DNA from: Litomosoides sigmodontis
Lineage: Eukaryota; Nematoda; Chromadorea; Rhabditida; Onchocercidae
Direction of reading: 5' to 3'
Assembly (NCBI GenBank): GCA_963070105.1
Contig: OY718807.1
Coordinates: 1,927,001 to 1,991,000, forward strand
DNA length: 64,000 nt
In this document: in pieces, positions 1-8,938 of the stretch
Layout of the letters: every line of letters begins with the position of its first letter
How positions within the stretch are numbered: the first letter of the stretch is position 1
Notes under the pieces: generated by a model
The model's input: only the letters and a program-made list of their open reading frames with translations
What the model was told of the DNA's origin: nothing
The model's database searches: none
Translations under genes and position numbers: made by a program

Positions 1-56
1 AAAGAAAAAGGACGGTAGCATAAAGGAATGTTATCTAGCCACTGAACGGCGTAAGT

Positions 57-175
57 GTCTACGACCATACCACGTTGAAAGCACGACATCTCGTCCGATC
101 TGTCAAGTTAAGCAACGTTGGGCCTGGTTAGTACTTGGATCGGAGACGGCCTGGGAATCCCAGGTGTTGTAGACA
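57..175 (+). rRNA. 5S rRNA: 5S ribosomal RNA, copy 1
   Basis: This 119-nt match to nematode 5S rRNA begins GTCTACGACCATACCACG and ends in GTAGAC, which pairs with the 5' GTCTAC to form helix I. The internal promoter region (AAGTTAAGCAACGTTGGGCC, then GTACTTGGATCGGAGACGG) is intact. A T run, tcgttttttgg, lies just after the gene and would serve as the RNA polymerase III terminator. It is a component of the large ribosomal subunit. Confidence 0.97.
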
Positions 176-214
176 TCGTTTTTTGGTTTTCCATCTAGTA
201 CTCCTGCGATAGCA

Positions 215-271
215 ATCCACCGATCGCTGGATGCAGCACAACCATACCTACACGATGCGGATGAGGTCGTC
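215..271 (+). promoter_or_regulatory. Shared upstream element of SL1 and SL1-like genes
   Basis: The roughly 57 nt before SL1 recur, with about 8 differences, before the SL1-like element (570-626) and again in every unit. The most constant part is AATCCACCGATCGCTGGATG, at about -57 to -38. Its position fits the snRNA/SL-type proximal sequence element of nematodes. Promoter function is inferred from position and conservation only. Confidence 0.55.
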
Positions 272-375
272 GGTTTAATTACCCAAGTTTGAGGTAATTG
301 AGTGTTTCGGCCCAGAGTTTCGGCTTCTGTGGCTTGAGGAAAAATTTTGGAACGTCCTGCTATATAGCGGGGCAA
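272..375 (+). ncRNA. SL1: SL1 spliced leader RNA, copy 1
   Basis: The SL1 exon (22 nt, 272-293, beginning GGTTTAATTACCCAAG) is followed by a GT splice donor at 294. The first stem pairs AATTAC with GTAATT across the donor. An Sm-type site AATTTTGG sits at 343-350, followed by GGAACGTC and a terminal stem with loop TATATA, giving about 104 nt. In nematodes SL1 is trans-spliced to the 5' ends of many mRNAs as an Sm snRNP. Upstream, about 57 nt are shared with the SL1-like element and probably hold the proximal sequence element (CACCGATCGCTGGATGCAGC). Confidence 0.96.
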
Positions 376-381
376 CATAAC

Positions 382-499
382 ATTGCTTAGGAGTCATCGT
401 AGAACGGACGATGCACGGTACACGTCGATCACGTTTCAATATTGCTTAGGAGTCATCGTAGAACGGACGCTGCACGATACACGTCGATCGCGTTTCCTT
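382..499 (+). repeat. 59-bp internal tandem repeat (2 copies)
   Basis: Two 59-bp copies start at 382 and 441, each opening ATTGCTTAGGAGTCATCGTA. They are present in duplicate in the 902-bp units and singly in the 843-bp units. A third, more diverged copy (GTCGTAGAACGGAAGCTGCA) lies at about 813-860 after the SL1-like element, so the spacer itself was built from duplications. Confidence 0.9.
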
Positions 500-626
500 C
501 AACATTGCATGGAGCAGGTGCGTGAGTTGCAATGGAAAACTTTTTGCAACTAGTATTCCTGCAATAACAATCCACCGATCGCTGGATGCAGCATTGCCAT
601 ACTTACATGATGCAGATGAGGTCGAC

Positions 627-677
627 GGTTTATTTACCCAGTTTGAGGTAATTGGGTAACTAACTTGGGTAATTAAC
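627..677 (+). ncRNA. SL1-like element 1 (variant or pseudogene)
   Basis: A sequence like SL1 (GGTTTATTTACCCAGTTTGA, one base shorter and one substitution) follows the shared upstream element and is followed by GT. No AATTTTGG Sm site and no terminal stem follow. Instead, after TAACT, comes a 15-nt perfect reverse complement of SL1 nt 4-18 at 662-676. It could be an SL1 pseudogene, a novel small RNA using the same promoter, or untranscribed. Confidence 0.6.
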
Positions 678-958
678 AAAAATGAAACTAATCAGGCCCA
701 ACGTTGCTCAACTCGACAGATGGGATGAGATGTCGTGCGTTCAACGTGGTATGGCCATAGACACTCGTGTGGTTCAATGGCTAGGTAAAATTCCTATTTG
801 TCGTAGAACTAATTGTCGTAGAACGGAAGCTGCACGATACACGTCGATCACGTTTCCGTCAAGGTGACATGCTAACGTGGGATTAGAAAATGGCGGTATT
901 ACAAAGAAAAAGGACGGTAGCATAAAGGAATGTTATCTAGCCACTGAACGGCGTAAGT

Positions 959-1077
959 GTCTACGACCATACCACGTTGAAAGCACGACATCTCGTCCGA
1001 TCTGTCAAGTTAAGCAACGTTGGGCCTGGTTAGTACTTGGATCGGAGACGGCCTGGGAATCCCAGGTGTTGTAGACA
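959..1077 (+). rRNA. 5S rRNA: 5S ribosomal RNA, copy 2
   Basis: By eye identical to copy 1, including the closing helix and the downstream T run. Confidence 0.97.
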
Positions 1078-1173
1078 TCGTTTTTTGGTTTTCCATCTAG
1101 TATTCCTGCAATAACAATCCACCGATCGCTGGACGCAGCACAACCATACCTACATGATGCAAATGAGGTCGCT

Positions 1174-1277
1174 GGTTTAATTACCCAAGTTTGAGGTAAT
1201 TGAGTGTTTCGGCCCAGAGTTTCGGCTTCTGTGGCTTGAGGAAAAATTTTGGAACGTCCTGCTATATAGCGGGGCAA
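1174..1277 (+). ncRNA. SL1: SL1 spliced leader RNA, copy 2
   Basis: The SL1 exon, donor, Sm site and terminal stem match copy 1. The upstream flank is unusual: at 1100-1173 it carries variants otherwise found before the SL1-like element (TATTCCTGCAATAACAATCC, and ACATGATGC), which suggests a local gene-conversion patch. Confidence 0.95.
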
Positions 1278-1528
1278 CATAACATTGCTTAGGAGTCATC
1301 GTAGAACGGACGATGCACGGTACACGTCGATCACGTTTCAATATTGCTTAGGAGTCATCGTAGAACGGACGCTGCACGATACACGTCGATCGCGTTTCCT
1401 TCAACATTGCATGGAGCAGGTGCGTGAGTTGCAATGGAAAACTTTTTGCAACTAGTATTCCTGCAATAACAATCCACCGATCGCTGGATGCAGCATTGCC
1501 ATACTTACATGATGCAGATGAGGTCGTC

Positions 1529-1579
1529 GGTTTATTTACCCAGTTTGAGGTAATTGGGTAACTAACTTGGGTAATTAAC
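1529..1579 (+). ncRNA. SL1-like element 2
   Basis: Same structure as element 1; the base triplet before it is GTC rather than GAC. The antisense SL1 15-mer is at 1564-1578. Confidence 0.6.
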
Positions 1580-1860
1580 AAAAATGAAACTAATCAGGCC
1601 CAACGTTGCTCAACTCGACAGATGGGATGAGATGTCGTGCGTTCAACGTGGTATGGCCATAGACACTCGTGTGGTTCAATGGCTAGGTAAAATTCCTATT
1701 TGTCGTAGAACTAATTGTCGTAGAACGGAAGCTGCACGATACACGTCGATCACGTTTCCGTCAAGGTGACATGCTAACGTGGGATTAGAAAATGGCGGTA
1801 TTACAAAGAAAAAGGACGGTAGCATAAAGGAATGTTATCTAGCCACTGAACGGCGTAAGT

Positions 1861-1979
1861 GTCTACGACCATACCACGTTGAAAGCACGACATCTCGTCC
1901 GATCTGTCAAGTTAAGCAACGTTGGGCCTGGTTAGTACTTGGATCGGAGACGGCCTGGGAATCCCAGGTGTTGTAGACA
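1861..1979 (+). rRNA. 5S rRNA: 5S ribosomal RNA, copy 3
   Basis: By eye identical to copy 1. The whole unit is close to identical to unit 1, including the GTCGAC variant before its SL1-like element. Confidence 0.97.
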
Positions 1980-2075
1980 TCGTTTTTTGGTTTTCCATCT
2001 AGTACTCCTGCGATAGCAATCCACCGATCGCTGGATGCAGCACAACCATACCTACACGATGCGGATGAGGTCGTC

Positions 2076-2179
2076 GGTTTAATTACCCAAGTTTGAGGTA
2101 ATTGAGTGTTTCGGCCCAGAGTTTCGGCTTCTGTGGCTTGAGGAAAAATTTTGGAACGTCCTGCTATATAGCGGGGCAA
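2076..2179 (+). ncRNA. SL1: SL1 spliced leader RNA, copy 3
   Basis: By eye identical to copy 1 (TGGCTTGAGG before the Sm site). Confidence 0.95.
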
Positions 2180-2430
2180 CATAACATTGCTTAGGAGTCA
2201 TCGTAGAACGGACGATGCACGGTACACGTCGATCACGTTTCAATATTGCTTAGGAGTCATCGTAGAACGGACGCTGCACGATACACGTCGATCGCGTTTC
2301 CTTCAACATTGCATGGAGCAGGTGCGTGAGTTGCAATGGAAAACTTTTTGCAACTAGTATTCCTGCAATAACAATCCACCGATCGCTGGATGCAGCATTG
2401 CCATACTTACATGATGCAGATGAGGTCGAC

Positions 2431-2481
2431 GGTTTATTTACCCAGTTTGAGGTAATTGGGTAACTAACTTGGGTAATTAAC
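2431..2481 (+). ncRNA. SL1-like element 3
   Basis: As element 1, with the GTCGAC upstream variant. The antisense SL1 15-mer is at 2466-2480. Confidence 0.6.
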
Positions 2482-2762
2482 AAAAATGAAACTAATCAGG
2501 CCCAACGTTGCTCAACTCGACAGATGGGATGAGATGTCGTGCGTTCAACGTGGTATGGCCATAGACACTCGTGTGGTTCAATGGCTAGGTAAAATTCCTA
2601 TTTGTCGTAGAACTAATTGTCGTAGAACGGAAGCTGCACGATACACGTCGATCACGTTTCCGTCAAGGTGACATGCTAACGTGGGATTAGAAAATGGCGG
2701 TATTACAAAGAAAAAGGACGGTAGCATAAAGGAATGTTATCTAGCCACTGAACGGCGTAAGT

Positions 2763-2881
2763 GTCTACGACCATACCACGTTGAAAGCACGACATCTCGT
2801 CCGATCTGTCAAGTTAAGCAACGTTGGGCCTGGTTAGTACTTGGATCGGAGACGGCCTGGGAATCCCAGGTGTTGTAGACA
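2763..2881 (+). rRNA. 5S rRNA: 5S ribosomal RNA, copy 4
   Basis: By eye identical to copy 1. Confidence 0.97.
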
Positions 2882-2977
2882 TCGTTTTTTGGTTTTCCAT
2901 CTAGTACTCCTGCGATAGCAATCCACCGATCGCTGGATGCAGCACAACCATACCTACACGATGCGGATGAGGTCGTC

Positions 2978-3081
2978 GGTTTAATTACCCAAGTTTGAGG
3001 TAATTGAGTGTTTCGGCCCAGAGTTTCGGCTTCTGTGGCTTGAGGAAAAATTTTGGAACGTCCTGCTATATAGCGGGGCAA
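2978..3081 (+). ncRNA. SL1: SL1 spliced leader RNA, copy 4
   Basis: By eye identical to copy 1. It is the last copy with TGGCTTGAGG before the Sm site. Confidence 0.95.
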
Positions 3082-3332
3082 CATAACATTGCTTAGGAGT
3101 CATCGTAGAACGGACGATGCACGGTACACGTCGATCACGTTTCAATATTGCTTAGGAGTCATCGTAGAACGGACGCTGCACGATACACGTCGATCGCGTT
3201 TCCTTCAACATTGCATGGAGCAGGTGCGTGAGTTGCAATGGAAAACTTTTTGCAACTAGTATTCCTGCAATAACAATCCACCGATCGCTGGATGCAGCAT
3301 TGCCATACTTACATGATGCAGATGAGGTCGTC

Positions 3333-3383
3333 GGTTTATTTACCCAGTTTGAGGTAATTGGGTAACTAACTTGGGTAATTAAC
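3333..3383 (+). ncRNA. SL1-like element 4
   Basis: As element 2. The antisense SL1 15-mer is at 3368-3382. A private substitution (ACACGCCGATC) lies downstream at about 3547. Confidence 0.6.
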
Positions 3384-3664
3384 AAAAATGAAACTAATCA
3401 GGCCCAACGTTGCTCAACTCGACAGATGGGATGAGATGTCGTGCGTTCAACGTGGTATGGCCATAGACACTCGTGTGGTTCAATGGCTAGGTAAAATTCC
3501 TATTTGTCGTAGAACTAATTGTCGTAGAACGGAAGCTGCACGATACACGCCGATCACGTTTCCGTCAAGGTGACATGCTAACGTGGGATTAGAAAATGGC
3601 GGTATTACAAAGAAAAAGGACGGTAGCATAAAGGAATGTTATCTAGCCACTGAACGGCGTAAGT

Positions 3665-3783
3665 GTCTACGACCATACCACGTTGAAAGCACGACATCTC
3701 GTCCGATCTGTCAAGTTAAGCAACGTTGGGCCTGGTTAGTACTTGGATCGGAGACGGCCTGGGAATCCCAGGTGTTGTAGACA
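3665..3783 (+). rRNA. 5S rRNA: 5S ribosomal RNA, copy 5
   Basis: By eye identical to copy 1. This is the first 843-bp unit, with a single 59-bp spacer repeat. Confidence 0.97.
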
Positions 3784-3879
3784 TCGTTTTTTGGTTTTCC
3801 ATCTAGTACTCCTGCGATAGCAATCCACCGATCGCTGGATGCAGCACAACCATACCTACACGATGCGGATGAGGTCGTC

Positions 3880-3983
3880 GGTTTAATTACCCAAGTTTGA
3901 GGTAATTGAGTGTTTCGGCCCAGAGTTTCGGCTTCTGTGGCTTGAAGAAAAATTTTGGAACGTCCTGCTATATAGCGGGGCAA
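3880..3983 (+). ncRNA. SL1: SL1 spliced leader RNA, copy 5
   Basis: The exon, donor and Sm site are intact. It differs from copies 1-4 by G to A just before the Sm site (TGGCTTGAAG), a variant shared with copies 6-8, so the two unit-length classes also differ in the RNA. Confidence 0.95.
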
Positions 3984-4175
3984 CATAACATTGCTTAGGA
4001 GTCATCGTAGAACGGACGCTGCACGATACACGTCGATCGCGTTTCCTTCAACATTGCATGGAGCAGGTGCGTGAGTTGCAATGGAAAACTTTTTGCAACT
4101 AGTATTCCTGCAATAACAATCCACCGATCGCTGGATGCAGCATTGCCATACTTACATGATGCAGATGAGGTCGTC

Positions 4176-4226
4176 GGTTTATTTACCCAGTTTGAGGTAA
4201 TTGGGTAACTAACTTGGGTAATTAAC
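4176..4226 (+). ncRNA. SL1-like element 5
   Basis: As element 2. The antisense SL1 15-mer is at 4211-4225. Confidence 0.6.
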
Positions 4227-4507
4227 AAAAATGAAACTAATCAGGCCCAACGTTGCTCAACTCGACAGATGGGATGAGATGTCGTGCGTTCAACGTGGTA
4301 TGGCCATAGACACTCGTGTGGTTCAATGGCTAGGTAAAATTCCTATTTGTCGTAGAACTAATTGTCGTAGAACGGAAGCTGCACGATACACGTCGATCAC
4401 GTTTCCGTCAAGGTGACATGCTAACGTGGGATTAGAAAATGGCGGTATTACAAAGAAAAAGGACGGTAGCATAAAGGAATGTTATCTAGCCACTGAACGG
4501 CGTAAGT

Positions 4508-4626
4508 GTCTACGACCATACCACGTTGAAAGCACGACATCTCGTCCGATCTGTCAAGTTAAGCAACGTTGGGCCTGGTTAGTACTTGGATCGGAGACGG
4601 CCTGGGAATCCCAGGTGTTGTAGACA
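4508..4626 (+). rRNA. 5S rRNA: 5S ribosomal RNA, copy 6
   Basis: By eye identical to copy 1. Confidence 0.97.
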
Positions 4627-4722
4627 TCGTTTTTTGGTTTTCCATCTAGTACTCCTGCGATAGCAATCCACCGATCGCTGGATGCAGCACAACCATACCT
4701 ACACGATGCGGATGAGGTCGTC

Positions 4723-4826
4723 GGTTTAATTACCCAAGTTTGAGGTAATTGAGTGTTTCGGCCCAGAGTTTCGGCTTCTGTGGCTTGAAGAAAAATTTTG
4801 GAACGTCCTGCTATATAGCGGGGCAA
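4723..4826 (+). ncRNA. SL1: SL1 spliced leader RNA, copy 6
   Basis: By eye identical to copy 5. Confidence 0.95.
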
Positions 4827-5018
4827 CATAACATTGCTTAGGAGTCATCGTAGAACGGACGCTGCACGATACACGTCGATCGCGTTTCCTTCAACATTGC
4901 ATGGAGCAGGTGCGTGAGTTGCAATGGAAAACTTTTTGCAACTAGTATTCCTGCAATAACAATCCACCGATCGCTGGATGCAGCATTGCCATACTTACAT
5001 GATGCAGATGAGGTCGTC

Positions 5019-5069
5019 GGTTTATTTACCCAGTTTGAGGTAATTGGGTAACTAACTTGGGTAATTAAC
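5019..5069 (+). ncRNA. SL1-like element 6
   Basis: As element 2. The antisense SL1 15-mer is at 5054-5068. Confidence 0.6.
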
Positions 5070-5350
5070 AAAAATGAAACTAATCAGGCCCAACGTTGCT
5101 CAACTCGACAGATGGGATGAGATGTCGTGCGTTCAACGTGGTATGGCCATAGACACTCGTGTGGTTCAATGGCTAGGTAAAATTCCTATTTGTCGTAGAA
5201 CTAATTGTCGTAGAACGGAAGCTGCACGATACACGTCGATCACGTTTCCGTCAAGGTGACATGCTAACGTGGGATTAGAAAATGGCGGTATTACAAAGAA
5301 AAAGGACGGTAGCATAAAGGAATGTTATCTAGCCACTGAACGGCGTAAGT

Positions 5351-5469
5351 GTCTACGACCATACCACGTTGAAAGCACGACATCTCGTCCGATCTGTCAA
5401 GTTAAGCAACGTTGGGCCTGGTTAGTACTTGGATCGGAGACGGCCTGGGAATCCCAGGTGTTGTAGACA
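5351..5469 (+). rRNA. 5S rRNA: 5S ribosomal RNA, copy 7 (last)
   Basis: By eye identical to copy 1. It is the last 5S gene before the array ends. Confidence 0.97.
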
Positions 5470-5565
5470 TCGTTTTTTGGTTTTCCATCTAGTACTCCTG
5501 CGATAGCAATCCACCGATCGCTGGATGCAGCACAACCATACCTACACGATGCGGATGAGGTCGTC

Positions 5566-5669
5566 GGTTTAATTACCCAAGTTTGAGGTAATTGAGTGTT
5601 TCGGCCCAGAGTTTCGGCTTCTGTGGCTTGAAGAAAAATTTTGGAACGTCCTGCTATATAGCGGGGCAA
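5566..5669 (+). ncRNA. SL1: SL1 spliced leader RNA, copy 7
   Basis: By eye identical to copy 5. Confidence 0.95.
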
Positions 5670-5869
5670 CATAACATTGCTTAGGAGTCATCGTAGAACG
5701 GACGATGCACGGTACACGTCGATCACGTTTCAATATTGCTTAGGAGTCATCGTAGAACGGACGCTGCACGGCACACGTCGATCACGTTTCCTTCAACATT
5801 CCTTCAATAACAATCCACCGATCGCTGGATGCAGCACAACCATAACTACACAATGCGGATGAGGTCGTC

Positions 5870-5973
5870 GGTTTAATTACCCAAGTTTGAGGTAATTGAG
5901 TGTTTCGGCCCAGAGTTTCGGCTTCTGTGGCTTGAAGAAAAGTTTTGGAACGTCTTGCTATATAGCGGGACAA
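5870..5973 (+). ncRNA. SL1: SL1 RNA, copy 8 (orphan, diverged)
   Basis: The 22-nt SL1 exon and donor are intact, but there is no 5S gene between it and copy 7. The Sm-type site reads AGTTTTGG (5941-5948) instead of AATTTTGG. The terminal stem carries two changes (GTCTTGC and GCGGGAC) that keep it paired. It is probably a decaying edge copy, and SL1 function is doubtful. Confidence 0.75.
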
Positions 5974-6114
5974 CATAATATTGCTTAGGAGTCATCGTAG
6001 AACGGACGCTGCACGGCACACGTCGATCACGTTTCCTTCAACATTCCTTCAATAACAATCCACCGATCGCTGGATGCAGCATTGCCATACTTACATGATG
6101 CAGATGAGGTCGTC

Positions 6115-6165
6115 GGTTTATTTACCCAGTTTGAGGTAATTGGGTAACTAAACTTTAGTAATTAA
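6115..6165 (+). pseudogene. SL1-like element 7 (diverged)
   Basis: The sense SL1-like part is intact, but the antisense SL1 match is broken (AAACTTTAGTAATTAAC). Array similarity ends about 50 nt later at 6218. Confidence 0.55.
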
Positions 6166-6218
6166 CAAAAATGAAACTAATCAGGCCCAACGTTGCTTAA
6201 CTCGACAGATGGGATGAG

Positions 6219-6954
6219 TTTCCATGAATTTTCCATTCTTAATGTTTTCCAAAAAGTATAAGTTAGAAATATTGTAGGGAATTGTTTCATAAAAATGTTT
6301 TACGTCAATTCTGCAAGTTTCATCGTTGCATTGATATTTGATCGGTCAGCAGAAAGTAAAATTCGCAAAAATTATTTATTTTAGAAGAATGAACAGAGGA
6401 GGATCATGAGCACTTCGTCGTGACTCTCTTGTACTTCACCAATGCTGCGGCACTCATGTGAAAGGGCCATTCCTGCATTCATCTACTCAATTTTCAACAC
6501 TTCCATTCGCGCTTGTTTTTCCTCAATAAGTATTTCGAAATTTTTAATCTCACACTTCTTTGAGCTTCGTCGCATCCACCTCCCTTTCTCTTTGTAAAAG
6601 TATTACTTTTCAACTGATAGTGTAATTGCAATAGAACAAAAAATTAGCTAATCAGTTAACTTATGATATTTCATTTAGCGAAAATATTGATATCACAGTA
6701 ATGATTATTAAAAGATAGCTAAGAGTAAGTGATGATAGTAATGCTGACAGCAAATAAATAGCACTGTTTAAATCTCAGAGAATAAGACATTAAATTTAAT
6801 TAACTTCGCTTTCATTAGAGATTCCGGTGATTAATAACAAATGCCGTTGATTGGTGCAGCAATAATGTTCATTTATTCCTCTATTAAAATGATCACTTAA
6901 AAAATCAACAGTTTATTATTTTAGAAGAATTCGAATGAAAAGCTAATTTCATCG
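6219..6954. other. Intergenic, array edge to ground-like gene
   Basis: This is unique AT-rich sequence with no coding exon or RNA gene that I can support. It presumably includes the promoter of the + strand gene that starts at 6955. Confidence 0.5.
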
Positions 6955-8507
6955 ATGCTAATACTTGTGGCACTATCAATAGCAGAAGCATATTACTCCA
7001 AACCATCACAGCTGCAACCACAGCTCCATCCATGTGAATATCCACGAACATTACCTTGTCCACGATTACCACCACCACCACCACCACATGTCATTCCACC
7101 CTGTTCTTCGTCTTTTCCACCTTGTCCACCATCAAAACCACTATTCCATCTTCCTTTACCTCTCCCACCAATTTTCCATCCTTTTTCACCACCTCGACCA
7201 GCATTTTGTCCTCCAGCACCACCATGTCCACCACCATCATCACCTCTACCATGTTCACCAACAGCAGTACACCCTTCTCCTAGTCCACCAGCAGTATCAC
7301 CACCTTCCAACTATATGCATTACTCAGATGGAATATCCGAAAGCTATCATCAAGGTAGCTATAAAAGTCATAATGATTGTCCCATGAATGATATTGCTAA
7401 TGCAACCGATTCTTCATTTTCTGAAGAGCCAAAACCAACCGAACTACCTCCATCCGGTCAGCAATTCAATCACTCATCTAATATTTTTCTTTTTCGCCAG
7501 CATTATCCACGAAACTCAAACTTCACGCACAGGAAAAATGAGTCTCACAACATAAAGTATCATGCAAAGTCACATCAAACTAGCAGTATTTATGACACTA
7601 TCACTAAAATCTTAAATCACAGAAGCAGCTACTTCAAATAGTACCTGTCGAAAGGACAAATATGTTGCAGGAATGAACACTCCGAAATATGGAACTAAAT
7701 ATCCGATAAGAAGTAACTGTTCATCGAATAACACTAACTGCGTTATTGATGATTATACTGCACCACCAGAGGTAGGTACTGAAATGTTCATCACATTTAA
7801 TTTGAAATTATTTCGGATAATACTATCATTAAATTTTAAAACTCTTAGATTTCCTAATTCGCAACTTTCATTAAAATACTTTAGGAGTTATGCATTCCTC
7901 TAGCAAATTGGTGTTTTATTTATATTTCATGATTTTTAATTTTTGCAGAATGACTGCTGCACAAACTGCTCCGCTCCATGTCGATTTCGGTACATACGAA
8001 AGACATCACAAAAAAGCGATCAAGGTCACGAAGTAGATCCGATCTGCAACAATGAATTAATGAAGCAGATAATCGATAAAGTTGGTGATTTCGTTTCCGT
8101 CACAAAAGCACAAATTATCATCTGAACAAAAAAAAATCAACTTTCACCACAAATCAATTCATCATAATAAAAGCGTGCGGAGCAAACGAAGAGACTTTAT
8201 TAATTTTGAACAAATTAAAGCAATAGTTGTAGTAATGATTCAAATAGAATGAAGTCCTGAAATTCGCGGAGATTTTCATTTATGGACAAAAGTATTTTTC
8301 ATATATTTTATTGAAAATAATTTGCAGCAGACGGATGATGACATCAATAAATCTAAAATTCGAATAGAGAGAACACTACGATGGTTTCTTGGACAACTAT
8401 TTGGAGTGATCTGCGGGAATGGCGATTTTGCTTACATAATTCAGACGAAGGATTTTTGCCAACATCGAAAAGGAAACATTACGTGCTATATTTTCCGACC
8501 ATATTAG
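6955..8507 (+). CDS. Ground-like domain (GRL) secreted protein
   Basis: Proposed exons are 6955-7354, 7671-7771, 7949-8080 and 8328-8507, giving about 270 residues. The N-terminus (MLILVALSIAEA) is a short signal peptide. Residues of roughly 15-110 are proline-rich with scattered Cys. The C-terminus is a nematode ground-like domain: DPICNNELMKQIIDK, then FGVICGNGDFAYIIQTKD, FCQHRKGN and TCYIF, with the expected Cys pattern. Ground-like proteins are extracellular, related to the hedgehog-like families of nematodes and linked to cuticle or apical extracellular matrix; the role here is inferred from the family. The first intron is in frame with no stop until 7641, so a read-through isoform is possible. 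The third donor (GTTGGT at 8081) is weak, and nearby alternatives exist. Confidence 0.85.
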
Positions 8508-8938
8508 ACTATAGTAGAAGCAAAATCTCGTAAGTGAAGCCAAAGGTGCACAGCTATTAATGAAAGATGATCGTTCTTGATTTTTTAAAACAAAATCATA
8601 TATTTAATTGGTTCATCTTCCTATGGTCATTTCATCCAACACATATGATTTAATGATATAAAGAATTACATTCCCTCATTTGCAATCACAAAATACTGCG
8701 AGATTTAATGGAAAATAAATTACAAGATATGAATAGACTATAAATGTATGTACAAAGAAATAATGTTCCATTGCTCATATTATTTTATAAAACTAGACAA
8801 AAATCATAGAAAAAAATTGAAAAATGACTACAGCAGTAGTTGCAAGACTAAAGAGTGATGAACACTTGGATAGCGTCTCTGACAACTGATTAAATTGTTA
8901 GTTTGGAAATTATAATATAGCAAAGCTACATAAAGAAT
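8508..8938. other. Intergenic between convergent genes
   Basis: No exon seen. It should hold the 3' UTRs of the ground-like gene (+) and RBX2 (-). Confidence 0.5.

Larger units (their letters stand above)
1..6218. repeat. 5S rRNA / SL1 RNA tandem array (right end)
   Basis: Tandem units each hold one 5S rRNA gene, one SL1 RNA gene and one SL1-like element, all on the + strand. 5S starts lie at 57, 959, 1861, 2763, 3665, 4508 and 5351, so the first four intervals are 902 bp and the last two 843 bp. The 59-bp difference is one copy of an internal tandem repeat. The window opens inside a unit, so the array continues to the left. After the seventh 5S gene the array decays: an eighth SL1 and a seventh SL1-like element follow with no 5S, and similarity stops at about 6218. 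SL1 genes in 5S spacers are known in nematodes including filariae. The short reverse- and forward-strand open frames here are by-products of the RNA repeat. Confidence 0.96.

Noticed and set aside
103..5976. Repeated short open frames in the 5S/SL1 array (about 60, 65, 77 and 91 residues on both strands)
   Set aside because: They overlap 5S rRNA, SL1 RNA and their spacers, recur with the repeat unit and change only with it; no protein features.
6993..7387. Overlapping open frames on both strands in the proline-rich exon
   Set aside because: Low-complexity shadows of the CCA/CCT-rich coding exon of the ground-like gene.
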